Positions 33,275 through 42,007 of a stretch of 64,000 nt of DNA are shown here, piece after piece; positions within the stretch are counted from its first letter, which is position 1; each line of letters opens with the position of its first letter. The notes below the pieces were generated by a model. The model was not told where the DNA came from and ran no database searches. It saw only the letters and a list, made by a program, of their open reading frames with translations. Position numbers and translations under genes: made by a program. The DNA is from Pseudomonas sp. Teo4 (GTDB lineage: Bacteria > Pseudomonadota > Gammaproteobacteria > Pseudomonadales > Pseudomonadaceae). The stretch lies in the NCBI RefSeq assembly GCF_034387475.1, contig NZ_JAXCIL010000001.1, forward strand, positions 1,426,001 to 1,490,000. The letters are read 5' to 3'.

Positions 33275-34522
33275 TTACAAAAGGTTCAACGGATAGCTCA
33301 CGATCAAGCGGTTCTCATTGAAGCTGTTGGTGCTCCCCCAATTACGCCGCAAGGTGGTGTTGCGCCATTTCACGTTCAGCGTTTTCAGCGCACCGGACTG
33401 AACGACATAGCCCAGTTCGCTTTCCCGTGTCCACTCCGTGCCGTCCTGGGTGGTAGCGTTGTGCACGTTGTCGCCATGGATATAGCGGTTCATCAGGGTC
33501 AAGCCAGGAATGCCCAGCACCACGAAGTTGAAGTCATGGCGCACCTGCCATGAACGCTCCTGGGCGCTGTCGAAGCTGGAGCCGAAGGCATCGTTGGCCA
33601 GCGTGCCGCCACTGGCACCATTGACGCGGAACCACTCGTCTTCGCCCATGACCTTCTGCAGCCCGACGTAGAACGTGTTGCCACCGACCTTGGCCGAAAG
33701 CAGCCCGGATGCCGTGCGGTTATCCAGCTCGCCGGCCTTGGCGCTGCCATCCTCCTTGCCCCAGAAGTACCCCAGGTTGGCGCCCAGTACCCAGTCGCCC
33801 AGCGGTTGCTGGTGCTGCAACTGCACATACTGCTGCTGGTAGATGTCCTTGAGCTCGGCGTTCCACAACCCGACCAGGGTGCGGTCCTGGTTGAAGCGAT
33901 ACTCGCCACCGGCAAAGTTGAAACGGTCGGAGGTGTAGGCGGTGCGGGTGAACAGGCTCATGTCCTGCATGCTGGCGTCGTTGCGCGGGCTGTTCTGGCG
34001 GAACTGGCCGCCGTACAGGGTAAGCCCGGCAATTTCGTTGGACGTGAGTTGCGCGCCCTGGAAGGTCTGCGGCAACGAGCGGCCGTCGTCGGCGCGCAGA
34101 ATCGGCAGCGTAGGCATCCACTCGCCGACCTTGAGTTCGGTTTTCGATAGGCGTGCCTTGCCGGCCAGCGCCAGGCGCCCGAAGTCGTCGGCCGGGCGGC
34201 CGTCATCGTGAACGGGCAGCAGTTGGGTACCGGCAGTGCCTTTGCCACCGTCCAGCTTGAGGCTGTACAGGCCCAGTGCATCCACACCGAAACCCACCAC
34301 GCCGGGGGTGAAGCCGGAGCGCAAGTCGAGGATGAAGCTCTGTGTCCATTCCTCGGCCTTGCCTTGGCTGGCCGTGCCGACGTAGTCGCGGTTCATGTAG
34401 AAGTTGCGCAGGTTGAGGCTTGCCTTGGCATCGTCGAGGAAGCCCTCGGCCAGGGCCGGCAAGGGTAGCGCGGCCACCAGGGCCAGGGTGGGGACGAGCG
34501 GGTACTTGGGGTGACGCTTCAT
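33275..34522 (-). CDS. galP: OprD-family porin for gallate
   Basis: A 415-residue outer-membrane porin. Signal peptide residues 1-25 (LVAALPLPALAEG). OprD-family features: FLDDAKASLNLRNFYMNRDY at the N-terminus, EWTQSFILDLRSGFTPG, and the terminal NENRLIVSYPLNLL strand. Members are specific channels for small acids; GalP of P. putida serves gallate uptake. Last gene of galTAP, separated from galA by 120 bp with a strong hairpin, and followed by a clear terminator. Confidence 0.92.
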   Translation of the reverse strand: MKRHPKYPLVPTLALVAALPLPALAEGFLDDAKASLNLRNFYMNRDYVGTASQGKAEEWTQSFILDLRSGFTPGVVGFGVDALGLYSLKLDGGKGTAGTQLLPVHDDGRPADDFGRLALAGKARLSKTELKVGEWMPTLPILRADDGRSLPQTFQGAQLTSNEIAGLTLYGGQFRQNSPRNDASMQDMSLFTRTAYTSDRFNFAGGEYRFNQDRTLVGLWNAELKDIYQQQYVQLQHQQPLGDWVLGANLGYFWGKEDGSAKAGELDNRTASGLLSAKVGGNTFYVGLQKVMGEDEWFRVNGASGGTLANDAFGSSFDSAQERSWQVRHDFNFVVLGIPGLTLMNRYIHGDNVHNATTQDGTEWTRESELGYVVQSGALKTLNVKWRNTTLRRNWGSTNSFNENRLIVSYPLNLL

Positions 34523-34601
34523 TATTGTTGTTCTCCAGTGTTGGGCAAAGCGTGGCCCGCCAGCGGCCTCGGGGCGCTGGGGCGGTGGGTCAATGGGGGA
34601 A

Positions 34602-34635
34602 GGGCAGGCCGGACTGTTTACGCCTCGGCCTGCCC
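34602..34635. promoter_or_regulatory. Intercistronic hairpin between galA and galP
   Basis: A perfect ten-base inverted repeat (GGGCAGGCCG / CGGCCTGCCC) with a 14-base loop, 8 bp downstream of the galA stop. There is no T-tract on the minus strand, so it more likely trims or stabilises mRNA than terminates. Confidence 0.6.
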
Positions 34636-34642
34636 GGTGGTG

Positions 34643-35905
34643 TCAGGTCGCGGCCTTGCCGGCCACCGAGTAGCGCACTTGCTGGTTGCGGGTTTTCATG
34701 AAGTCTTCGAGGCTCTGCCCACGCATGGCGGCGTAGATGTCCAGGTTGGACACGCCCAGCACGGCACCGAGTTTTTCCAGTACGAAGAAGATCACCCCGT
34801 AATGGATCAGGCCGCGCCAGTCACGACGGCGCAGCAGGTCGCTTTCTTCTTCGCTCAGGCCCGCTTCGTCGTACAGCGCTTCGGGCTCGCTGAGAAAACG
34901 CTGGCGCCATTGCGGCTCGATCAGCCGGTGCAGGAATTTGTTCAGCCGGTAACCACGGGCGCTGCGTTCGAGGGTGTAGGGGTAGGTGCCTTCGAGCAGC
35001 TCCGCGCCCGCCAGCTGGTGGCGCATCTGTTGCAGATGGCGTTCGTTGACCGGCGCCGGCAGCGCCTGGTCGCGGTTTTCCAGCAGCAAGGTGGCGATAC
35101 CGGTCATCGACGGCAGGTAATAACCCTGGTGCAGTTTGTCGACGCAACCGGATAGCGCGCCACGCATGATCAGCCAGGTGATCACCTCGGCCCCTTCCAT
35201 GCCGCCCAGGGTGGCGTACTCGGCCAGAGTCATCTCGGTCAGGCGTTGCGGGTCGTTGACCAGCAGGTCCATGAACTGCGCGTCCCACTCGGGGTTGTTG
35301 AAGCCGCAGCGTTCGCCGTGAACCTGGTGCGACACGCCACCGGTGGCGACGATGGCGACCTTGAGGTCCTGGGGGAAGCTCTCGATGGCCCGGCGCAGTG
35401 CCTGGCCCAGCTTGTAGCAACGCTTGGCGGTGGGGATCGGCAACTGCAGCACACCCACCTGCAGCGGCACGATCTGTACCGGCCAGCCCTGGTCGTGGGG
35501 CAACAGTGCCGACATCGGCGAGAAGAACCCATGGTCAAGCGGCTTGTCGCGGAAGAAGCTCATGTCGAACTCCTCCATCATCAGGCTTTCGCCGATATGC
35601 CGCGACAGCGCCGCATGCCCACCGATGGCCGGCAGGTCACGAGGGTTGCCGCCTTCATCGGCCACTTCGTAGCGGTCGTCCACCCCCAGGGTGAAGGCGC
35701 TGTAATGGTCGAAGAAGAACGAGGTGACGTGGTCGTTGAAGATGTAGAACAGCACATCGGGTTGGCGCTCTTGCAGCCAGCTGCGAATCGGCTCGAAGCT
35801 CTGGAAGATCGGCGCCCAGGCCGCTTCCTGCTGTTTGTCGTGGTCGACCGCAAAGCCGATGGTCGGGGTGTGGGAGACGGCCAGGCCACCTATGATGCGT
35901 GCCAT
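34643..35905 (-). CDS. galA: Gallate dioxygenase
   Basis: A 420-residue extradiol ring-cleavage enzyme that opens gallate to 4-oxalomesaconate using Fe(II) and O2. The N-terminal LigB-type domain has the metal ligands His 12 (LAVSHTPTIG) and His 59 (FYIFNDHVTS), with a Glu expected near 239 (GGMEGAEVITW) and the catalytic His in GGVSHQVHGERCG. The C-terminal 130 residues form the LigA-like domain (LNKFLHRLIEPQWRQRFL), fused in one chain as known for GalA. Length equals the KT2440 enzyme. Middle gene of galTAP. Confidence 0.95.
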   Translation of the reverse strand: MARIIGGLAVSHTPTIGFAVDHDKQQEAAWAPIFQSFEPIRSWLQERQPDVLFYIFNDHVTSFFFDHYSAFTLGVDDRYEVADEGGNPRDLPAIGGHAALSRHIGESLMMEEFDMSFFRDKPLDHGFFSPMSALLPHDQGWPVQIVPLQVGVLQLPIPTAKRCYKLGQALRRAIESFPQDLKVAIVATGGVSHQVHGERCGFNNPEWDAQFMDLLVNDPQRLTEMTLAEYATLGGMEGAEVITWLIMRGALSGCVDKLHQGYYLPSMTGIATLLLENRDQALPAPVNERHLQQMRHQLAGAELLEGTYPYTLERSARGYRLNKFLHRLIEPQWRQRFLSEPEALYDEAGLSEEESDLLRRRDWRGLIHYGVIFFVLEKLGAVLGVSNLDIYAAMRGQSLEDFMKTRNQQVRYSVAGKAAT

Positions 35906-35926
35906 GTGGAAATCCTCTGTTTCAGG

Positions 35927-37264
35927 TTACTGCGCAGCTGCGGCAGCGTTCGCACGGCGACGAGCATGGCCGTTGGCCAGGATCGCCAGCGCAGCGATGA
36001 ACGCCGGCAAGCCAAGGAAAGTGAACAGCAGTGGCAAGCCCAGGCCCAGGCTGAGCACGGCGCCACCGATCAGCGAGCCGAAAATGGCGCCGAAACGGCC
36101 GATGCCGAGCATCCAGCTTACGCCTGTGGCGCGGAACTGGGTGGGGTAGTAGCTGGGGGCGAAGGCGTTCAGGCCGGTCTGTGCGCCACTCATGCAGAAA
36201 CCAGCGGCGGTAACGCCAATCACCAGCAGGCTCGATTCCAGGCTCAGCGCGCCGAGCGAGACGATGCACAAGCCGCCCAGGGCATAGGCCGTGGCGATGA
36301 CCCGGTTGGGGTTGCGGCGGTCCATGACCCAGCCGACCACCAGGGCGCCAACGGTGCCGCCCAGCTGGAACAGGCCGGTGATGGTGGCGGCGCGTTCGAT
36401 TGACAGCCCGCCGTCACGCAGCAGGGTCGGCAGCCAGCCCATGGTCAGGTAGATCACCAGCAGGCCCATGAAATAGGTCGCCCACAGCGCCAGGGTGCCG
36501 AAGTGGTAGCGTTCGGTGAACAGCTGGCGTGCCGGCGCCTTCTGGTTGACGGAGGGTTCGGACACAGTGAACTGGGTATCGGCGGCGAAGCGCCCGCCCA
36601 GTTTGCCCAGCACCGCGGCAACCTGTTCGGCTGGTGCCTTGCGATTGGCCAGGAAGCGTGCCGATTCCGGCAGCAGCCACCACAGGGCCGGCACCAGCGC
36701 CAGGGGCATCAGGCCGCCCGCCAGCAGCACCGATTGCCAGCCATGCTGTGGAATCAGCCAGGCCGCCAGGAAACCGCCTAGCCCCGAGCCCATGTTGAAG
36801 CCGGTGAACATCAGGGTGATCAGCAGCGAGCGGCTGCGCTCGGGCAGGAATTCGGCCAGCAGGGTGGTGCAGTTGGGCATGGCCGCGCCCAGCGCCACGC
36901 CGGTCAGCAGGCGCAGCGCGGCCAGTTCGTAGGGGCTGCGGGCGAATGCACAGGCCAGGCTCAACACGCTGAAACCGGTGACGGCGATCAGCAGCACTTT
37001 GCGCCGTCCAAGGCGGTCAGCGTAGGGGCCGGCGGCCAGGGCACCGATGGCCAGGCCGATCATGCCGGCGCTCATCACCGGGCCGAATGCGGCGCGGGAC
37101 AGGCCCCAATCCTGCATCAGCGACGGGGCGATGAAGCCCATCACGGCGACGTCGAAGCCGTCGAACAGGACAATCAGAAAACACAACGTGAGGATAAGCC
37201 ACTGGTAGGCAGCAATAGGGCGGCTGTCGATCCAGTCTTTGACATCGACATGAGGCTTGAGCAT
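35927..37264 (-). CDS. galT: AAHS-family gallate transporter
   Basis: A 445-residue, twelve-helix MFS permease. AAHS signature LIVLFDGFDVAVMGFIAP in helix 1, GPYADRLGRRKVLL after helix 2, ATGVSWMLGIGRFGAI late. First gene of galTAP, 21 bp before galA. A putative GalR site lies 147 bp upstream. The transport substrate is assigned by gene order identical to the characterised P. putida cluster. Confidence 0.92.
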   Translation of the reverse strand: MLKPHVDVKDWIDSRPIAAYQWLILTLCFLIVLFDGFDVAVMGFIAPSLMQDWGLSRAAFGPVMSAGMIGLAIGALAAGPYADRLGRRKVLLIAVTGFSVLSLACAFARSPYELAALRLLTGVALGAAMPNCTTLLAEFLPERSRSLLITLMFTGFNMGSGLGGFLAAWLIPQHGWQSVLLAGGLMPLALVPALWWLLPESARFLANRKAPAEQVAAVLGKLGGRFAADTQFTVSEPSVNQKAPARQLFTERYHFGTLALWATYFMGLLVIYLTMGWLPTLLRDGGLSIERAATITGLFQLGGTVGALVVGWVMDRRNPNRVIATAYALGGLCIVSLGALSLESSLLVIGVTAAGFCMSGAQTGLNAFAPSYYPTQFRATGVSWMLGIGRFGAIFGSLIGGAVLSLGLGLPLLFTFLGLPAFIAALAILANGHARRRANAAAAAQ

Positions 37265-37410
37265 CGAGGGTCACCTTTTGTTCTTGTAATGGTGGTGCTT
37301 GCCGAGGGGTCGAAATAGCTGATGGAAGCGGCAAGCCCCACGCCGGAATTCGGCGTGAGGTGACTGTAAGGCTTGGAGGGCGGGGGGCGCCTGCGGGATT
37401 TTCTTAAGGG

Positions 37411-37429
37411 GGTATCGGTTTTGCTTATG
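37411..37429 (+). promoter_or_regulatory. Putative GalR operator, galT side
   Basis: GGTATCGGTTTTGCTTAT, nearly identical to the site at 31688 and in the same strand orientation. Upstream of galT, which is transcribed leftward. Confidence 0.5.
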
Positions 37430-37460
37430 TGGCTGAGCGGTTGCCCTGGTCGATGCATGC

Positions 37461-37594
37461 CCTGTGGGAGCGGCCTTGCCGGGACGCCGGACCGGTCGGA
37501 AAGGGCTGCGTAGCAGCCCCGGCAATTTTTTAGCGCTGGGAAAATCCGAGGGCTGTTGCGCAGCCTTCATCGCGGCCCAAGGTCGCTCCCACAC
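37461..37594. repeat. REP inverted pair overlapping a gene end
   Basis: TGTGGGAGCGGCCTTG and its near-inverse CAAGGTCGCTCCCACA bound a 130 bp element with an inner hairpin (GGGCTGCGTAGCAGCCC). The right half encodes the last residues of the oxygenase gene at 37567. Confidence 0.8.
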
Positions 37595-38550
37595 GTTTGC
37601 TCACGGCGATAGGCATAGGTTTCGGCAAAGCGCGAAAGCATGTAGTCGCTGCAGGAAATGGGCGGGTACTTGGCCGGGTTCTGCGCGCTTTGGCAGCCTG
37701 GCAGGCAGCTGATCTCGGTATCCGGGTGTGGCTCTGCGAAAAACGGCATGGAGTAGCGGTCCACGCCCATGGGGCTGATCACCCGGTGGGGCGTGGACTT
37801 GTAACGGTCGTTGCTCCAGCGCGCCATCATGTCGCCGATGTTGACCACATAAGTACCCTCGATGGGCGGGGCGTCGACCCACTGGCCGCGCACATCCTGC
37901 ACCTGCAGGCCACCGGTGGCGTCCTGGTACAGCAAGGTCACGCAGCCATAATCCGTGTGCGCGCCGGCGCCTTGCTGCTCGGCGCTGCTCGCGGCCTGGC
38001 GCGGCGGATAGTGGATCATGCGGAACACGCTGATCGGGTCGGCGAAGCGCCGGTCAAAGAAGTCTTCCTCGATGCCCAGGGCCAGGGCCATGGCGCGCAG
38101 CAAGGTCAGCGACAGTGCGTGCATGTCCTGGTAATGGCCCTGCATCAGCGCTTCCCAGCCGGGAATATCCGGGTGGCGATTGGGCCCGCGCAAGGGTTTG
38201 CCGGCCACCACGTCGGGGTGATCGGCGGCCAGGTGAAAGCCCATGTCGAAGGTTTCCTTGAGGTCGCTGGGCTTGCTTGGGTCCAGTTGCTCGGTGGCGA
38301 TGGCGCCGTAACCACGGTGGTGCGCGGAGCGGGTGATGTCGATGCTCAGCTTGTGTTCATCGGGGCGGGCAAAGAAGTCGACTGCCGCCGCCTTCAGTTC
38401 GGCGATGCGCGAAGGTGCAATCGGGTGGCCCTTGATGTAGTAGAAGCCCCATTCGCGGCAGGCGTGGTCGATCTGCCGGGCAACGTCCATCCAGGCGTTG
38501 CGGTCTTGGCTGTAGAGCGGGGCGATGTCGATGATGGGCAGCGTGTTCAT
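37567..38550 (-). CDS. Isopenicillin-N-synthase-like Fe(II)/2-oxoglutarate oxygenase
   Basis: A 327-residue non-haem iron oxygenase. N-terminal domain PIIDIAPLYSQDR and CREWGFYYIKGHPI. Iron ligands His 198 and Asp 200 (GAHTDYGCVTLLYQD) and His 255 (KSTPHRVISPM); the 2-oxoglutarate-binding R-x-S is at 266-268 (RYSMPFF). Last gene on the strand of the nucleoside-type ABC importer, 122 bp after the binding-protein gene, so it may hydroxylate the imported compound, perhaps a nucleobase derivative. The terminal residues (after YAYRREQ) are encoded by a REP sequence, so the natural C-terminus may have been altered by REP insertion. Confidence 0.85.
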   Translation of the reverse strand: MNTLPIIDIAPLYSQDRNAWMDVARQIDHACREWGFYYIKGHPIAPSRIAELKAAAVDFFARPDEHKLSIDITRSAHHRGYGAIATEQLDPSKPSDLKETFDMGFHLAADHPDVVAGKPLRGPNRHPDIPGWEALMQGHYQDMHALSLTLLRAMALALGIEEDFFDRRFADPISVFRMIHYPPRQAASSAEQQGAGAHTDYGCVTLLYQDATGGLQVQDVRGQWVDAPPIEGTYVVNIGDMMARWSNDRYKSTPHRVISPMGVDRYSMPFFAEPHPDTEISCLPGCQSAQNPAKYPPISCSDYMLSRFAETYAYRREQTCGSDLGPR

Positions 38551-38672
38551 GGTGGCTCCGGGGGGTAGGTGCTGCGAGTCTTCTCGTACCCAGGGCAGCG
38601 GAAAGGGCGCCGGTTGGGCGCCCTGGTGCGCGGTTCTTTCGCGGTGGAAAGGGACGGCGCGTGTTGCGTCGG

Positions 38673-39755
38673 TTACTGCGGCAGGTTGGCGGTGATGCCT
38701 TTGACGTAGTAGTTCATGCCGGCCAGTTCGGCATTGCTGGCCACTGCGCCTGCAGGAATCCGCACTTCACCTTTCTGGTCGAGGATCGGGCCGGTGAAGG
38801 GGTGGAAGGCACCGCTCTTGATGCCGGCGATGATCTGCTCGGCCTCGGCTTTCACGTCGGCCGGCACCAGGTCGCTGATCGGCAGCTCGATGGTGCCTTC
38901 GGTCAGGCCGCCCCAGTAGTCCTCGGGCTTCCAGTTGCCGTCCATTACCGCCTGGGCGCTGCGGATGTAGTGCGGGCCCCAGTTGTTGACGATGGAGGTC
39001 AGCACGGCCTTGGGCCCGAAGTGGGCCATGTCCGAGGCATAGCCGATCGAGTACACGCCACGGCGTTCGGCAGTCTGGATCGGCGCCGGGCTGTCGGTGT
39101 GCTGGAACACCACGTCGACGCCTTGGTCGATCAGGGCGTTGGCGGCATCGGCTTCCTTGCCCGGGTCGAACCAGGAATTGACCCACACCACCTTGATTTC
39201 GGTGCCGGGGTTGTATTTGTCCAGGGCCAGCTGGATGGCGTTGATGTCGCGGATGACTTCAGGGATCGGGAACGAGGCGATATAGCCGATCTTTTTGCTC
39301 TTGGTCATCTTGGCAGCGAGGAAGCCTGCGACGTAGCGGCCTTGATACGAGGTGGCCAGGTAGGTGCCGACGTTCTTGTCCTGCTTGTAGCCGGTGGCGT
39401 GCTCGAAGGTGACCTTGGGGAATTGCTTGGCCACCTTGACGGTGGGGTTCATGTAGCCGAACGAGGTGGTGAACACCAGGTTGTAGCCGCCCTTGGCCAT
39501 GTTGCGGATGACCCGTTCCGCGTCGGCGCCCTCGGCCACGTTCTCGACATAGCTGGTCTGCACCTTGTCGCCGAACTGCTTGATCAGGGCCTGGCGGCCT
39601 TGTTCGTGCTGGTAGGTCCAGCCGTGGTCGCCAATGGGGCCGATGTAGACGAAACCGACCTTGAGCGGGTCGGCGGCCTGGGCGCCGAGGGTGGCGACCA
39701 GGCCAAGGGCGGCGGCGACACCGCGTACCAGGCTTTTCAGGGAAGGGGTGGACAT
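38673..39755 (-). CDS. BMP-family ABC transporter substrate-binding protein
   Basis: A 360-residue periplasmic protein with a signal peptide (residues 1-27, VAAALGLVATLGAQA). BMP/PnrA fold: LKVGFVYIGPIGDHGWTYQH, FTTSFGYMNPTVKVAKQFP, VNSWFDPGKEADAANALID, VVFQHTDSPAPIQTAE. BMP proteins bind purine nucleosides or related molecules. There is no lipobox Cys, so it is soluble rather than lipid-anchored. Transcribed with the two permeases and the ATPase upstream; a 200 bp leader with an inverted repeat precedes it. Confidence 0.9.
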   Translation of the reverse strand: MSTPSLKSLVRGVAAALGLVATLGAQAADPLKVGFVYIGPIGDHGWTYQHEQGRQALIKQFGDKVQTSYVENVAEGADAERVIRNMAKGGYNLVFTTSFGYMNPTVKVAKQFPKVTFEHATGYKQDKNVGTYLATSYQGRYVAGFLAAKMTKSKKIGYIASFPIPEVIRDINAIQLALDKYNPGTEIKVVWVNSWFDPGKEADAANALIDQGVDVVFQHTDSPAPIQTAERRGVYSIGYASDMAHFGPKAVLTSIVNNWGPHYIRSAQAVMDGNWKPEDYWGGLTEGTIELPISDLVPADVKAEAEQIIAGIKSGAFHPFTGPILDQKGEVRIPAGAVASNAELAGMNYYVKGITANLPQ

Positions 39756-39852
39756 AGGGTAGAGGCTCCGTGTCTATCGTATTGTTCTACTGGGCCGAAG
39801 TTGGCGTTGGGCCTGTTGCAAAAAATTGACCAAGAGGACAATAAGCCGAAAA

Positions 39853-39897
39853 CTTTCTGCACCCCGCATGAAACGTAGGGGCGCGGTGGGCAGAAAG
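39853..39897 (-). promoter_or_regulatory. Leader stem-loop before the binding-protein gene
   Basis: Inverted repeat CTTTCTGC ... GCAGAAAG with partly pairing GC-rich inner arms, about 100 bp upstream of the BMP gene in the 200 bp gap after the permeases. It could set differential expression within the operon. I recognise no known riboswitch class. Confidence 0.4.
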
Positions 39898-39955
39898 CTG
39901 TCGGAGGGGTCAATAAAGGTGCACAGCCGGCCCGCACCGCTTGAAACAGGTGCGC

Positions 39956-40888
39956 TCAGTGCCCGGCGCGCCAGGGCTGGCCAAGGGACACCGGTGCGTA
40001 CAGCCGGGTGCGCACGGCATCGCGCGACAACAGCACCAACACCAGGATGGTCGCCACATAGGGCAGCATCGCCAGCAGGTTGGACGGCACGCTGATACCA
40101 ATGCCTTGCGCCACCAGATGAAGGATGCTGGCCAGGCCGAACAGGTACGCCCCCAGCAGCACGCGCCACACCCGCCAGCTGGCGAACACCACCAGCGCCA
40201 GGGCGATCCAGCCACGGCCTGCGCTCATGTTCTCTGCCCACATCGGCGTGTAGGCCAGCGACAGGTAGGCCCCGGCCATGCCGGCCATGGCTCCGCCGAA
40301 CAGCACGGCCAGTGTGCGCACCCGCAGCACCGGCAAGCCCATGGCGCTGGCGGCATTGGGGTTCTCGCCGACCGCTTGCAGAATCAGGCCCAGCCGGCTC
40401 TTGAGCAGCACCCAGGCAATGACCCCGAACAGCACGAACGACAGGTACACCAGCACGTCCTGGTTGAACAGCATGTGGCCAATCAGCGGAATGTCGCTAA
40501 GCATGGGGATGGCCAGCGGCTCGAAGCCCGCCAGCGGCTTGCCCACCCAGGCGGTACCGACGAAGGCCGAAAGGCCAATACCGAAAATGGTCAGGGCAAG
40601 GCCGGTGGCCACCTGGTTGGCCTGGCAACCCAGGGCCACCAGGGCGAACAACGCCGACAGCAGCATGCCGGCCAGGCAGGCCAGCAGCACGCCCAGCCAC
40701 AGGCTGCCGGTGGAGAAGGCGACGATGAAGCCGATCACCGCGCCGAACAGCATCATGCCCTCCTGGCCGAGGTTGAGCACGCCGGTTTTCTCGCACACCA
40801 GCTCGCCGAGCGCCACCAGCAGCAGCGGGGTGCCGCAGCGCACCATGGCGTAAAGGATGTTACTGACAAGGTCGAGGTCCATGGTCAC
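39956..40888 (-). CDS. ABC transporter permease (BMP-type, second)
   Basis: A 310-residue inner-membrane permease of the branched-chain/nucleoside family. LVALGELVCEKTGVLNLGQE near residue 25 is the hallmark of YufQ/NupQ-type permeases that partner BMP proteins, followed by FGAVIGFIVAFSTGS and GVIAWVLLKSRLGLIL. It forms a heterodimer with the permease at 40894. Separated by 5 bp from it. Confidence 0.9.
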   Translation of the reverse strand: MTMDLDLVSNILYAMVRCGTPLLLVALGELVCEKTGVLNLGQEGMMLFGAVIGFIVAFSTGSLWLGVLLACLAGMLLSALFALVALGCQANQVATGLALTIFGIGLSAFVGTAWVGKPLAGFEPLAIPMLSDIPLIGHMLFNQDVLVYLSFVLFGVIAWVLLKSRLGLILQAVGENPNAASAMGLPVLRVRTLAVLFGGAMAGMAGAYLSLAYTPMWAENMSAGRGWIALALVVFASWRVWRVLLGAYLFGLASILHLVAQGIGISVPSNLLAMLPYVATILVLVLLSRDAVRTRLYAPVSLGQPWRAGH

Positions 40889-40893
40889 TCCGA

Positions 40894-41997
40894 TCAGGCG
40901 GTGGCTTGTGCGGTGTTCTTCACTGCAACTGGCTTGAGCCAGCGGCCGAGACGCACGCGGTAGAGAATCAGCAGGTCGCAGGCGAGCAGGAAGAACAGCA
41001 TCATTCCCTGGAACAGCTCGGTCAGCGATTGCGGCAGGTTGAGCGCCATCTGGGCGTTTTCACCACCGAGGTAGAGCAGTGCCATGAGCAGGCCGGCAAC
41101 CAGGATGCCCAACGGGTTGAGGCGGCCAAGGAAGGCGACGGTGATCGCCGCGTAGCCATAGCCTGGCGACACTTGCGGCACCAGCTGGCCGATGGGCCCG
41201 GTTACTTCGCAGACCCCGGCCAGGCCCGCCAGCGCGCCGCTGATCAGCAGGGCTAGCCACACCAGGCGTTTCTCGCGAAAGCCCATCAACCCCGCGGCGC
41301 GGCTGTCCAGGCCCAGTACCCGTACCTGGAAGCCCATGAAGCTGCGCGACAACAGCACCCACACCGCGACGGCGGCCAGCAGCACCAGGTAAACACCACC
41401 GTGCAGGCGCACATCCTCGAACAGCGTCGGCAGCCGGCTGGCGTCGCCGAACATGGCCGACTGCGGGAAGCTATAGCCGTCGGGGTCTTTCAGCGGGCCA
41501 TGCACGAAGTACAGCAGCAGGTTCAGGGCGATGTAATTGAGCATGATGGTGGTGAGGATTTCGTTGGCGTTGAAGTGCGTGCGCAACCACGCCGCCAGTG
41601 CCGCCCACACGGCGCCGGCCAGCACGCCGGCCACGATCACCAGCACCAGTGCCCACGACGAGGTCCAGTCGATGATGTTCACCGCCAGCGCGCTGCCGGC
41701 CAGGGCGCCGATCAGCAGTTGGCCTTCGGCGCCGATGTTCCAGATGCGCGCCTGGTAGGCCACCGACAGGCCCAGGGCGCACAACAGGATGGGGATGGCC
41801 TTGATCAGCAGTTCGCTCAGGCCGTAAAGGTCCTGCACCGGTTCGATCAGCAAGGTATGGAAGGCCGCCAGCGGGTCATGGCCGAGTGCGGCGAACAGCA
41901 GGGCGCCACTGAGCAGTGTCAGCAGGCCGGCCAGCAGCGGCGACAGCAGCAAGTGGCGACGCGACTGCTGCAGGCGAGGTTCGAGGGTCAATAGCAT
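40894..41997 (-). CDS. ABC transporter permease (BMP-type, first)
   Basis: A 367-residue permease with about nine helices. Signature ALGLSVAYQARIWNIGAEGQ and GAVWAALAAWLRTHFNANEI are typical of YufP/NupP-type permeases of BMP importers. Starts 10 bp after the ATPase gene. Partner of the permease at 39956. Confidence 0.9.
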   Translation of the reverse strand: MLLTLEPRLQQSRRHLLLSPLLAGLLTLLSGALLFAALGHDPLAAFHTLLIEPVQDLYGLSELLIKAIPILLCALGLSVAYQARIWNIGAEGQLLIGALAGSALAVNIIDWTSSWALVLVIVAGVLAGAVWAALAAWLRTHFNANEILTTIMLNYIALNLLLYFVHGPLKDPDGYSFPQSAMFGDASRLPTLFEDVRLHGGVYLVLLAAVAVWVLLSRSFMGFQVRVLGLDSRAAGLMGFREKRLVWLALLISGALAGLAGVCEVTGPIGQLVPQVSPGYGYAAITVAFLGRLNPLGILVAGLLMALLYLGGENAQMALNLPQSLTELFQGMMLFFLLACDLLILYRVRLGRWLKPVAVKNTAQATA

Positions 41998-42007
41998 GGG
42001 CTTCTCT

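Noticed and set aside
37502..37535. Rho-independent terminator with a T-tract on the plus strand
   Set aside because: A hairpin followed by six Ts exists, but no plus-strand gene ends there; it belongs to the REP element.
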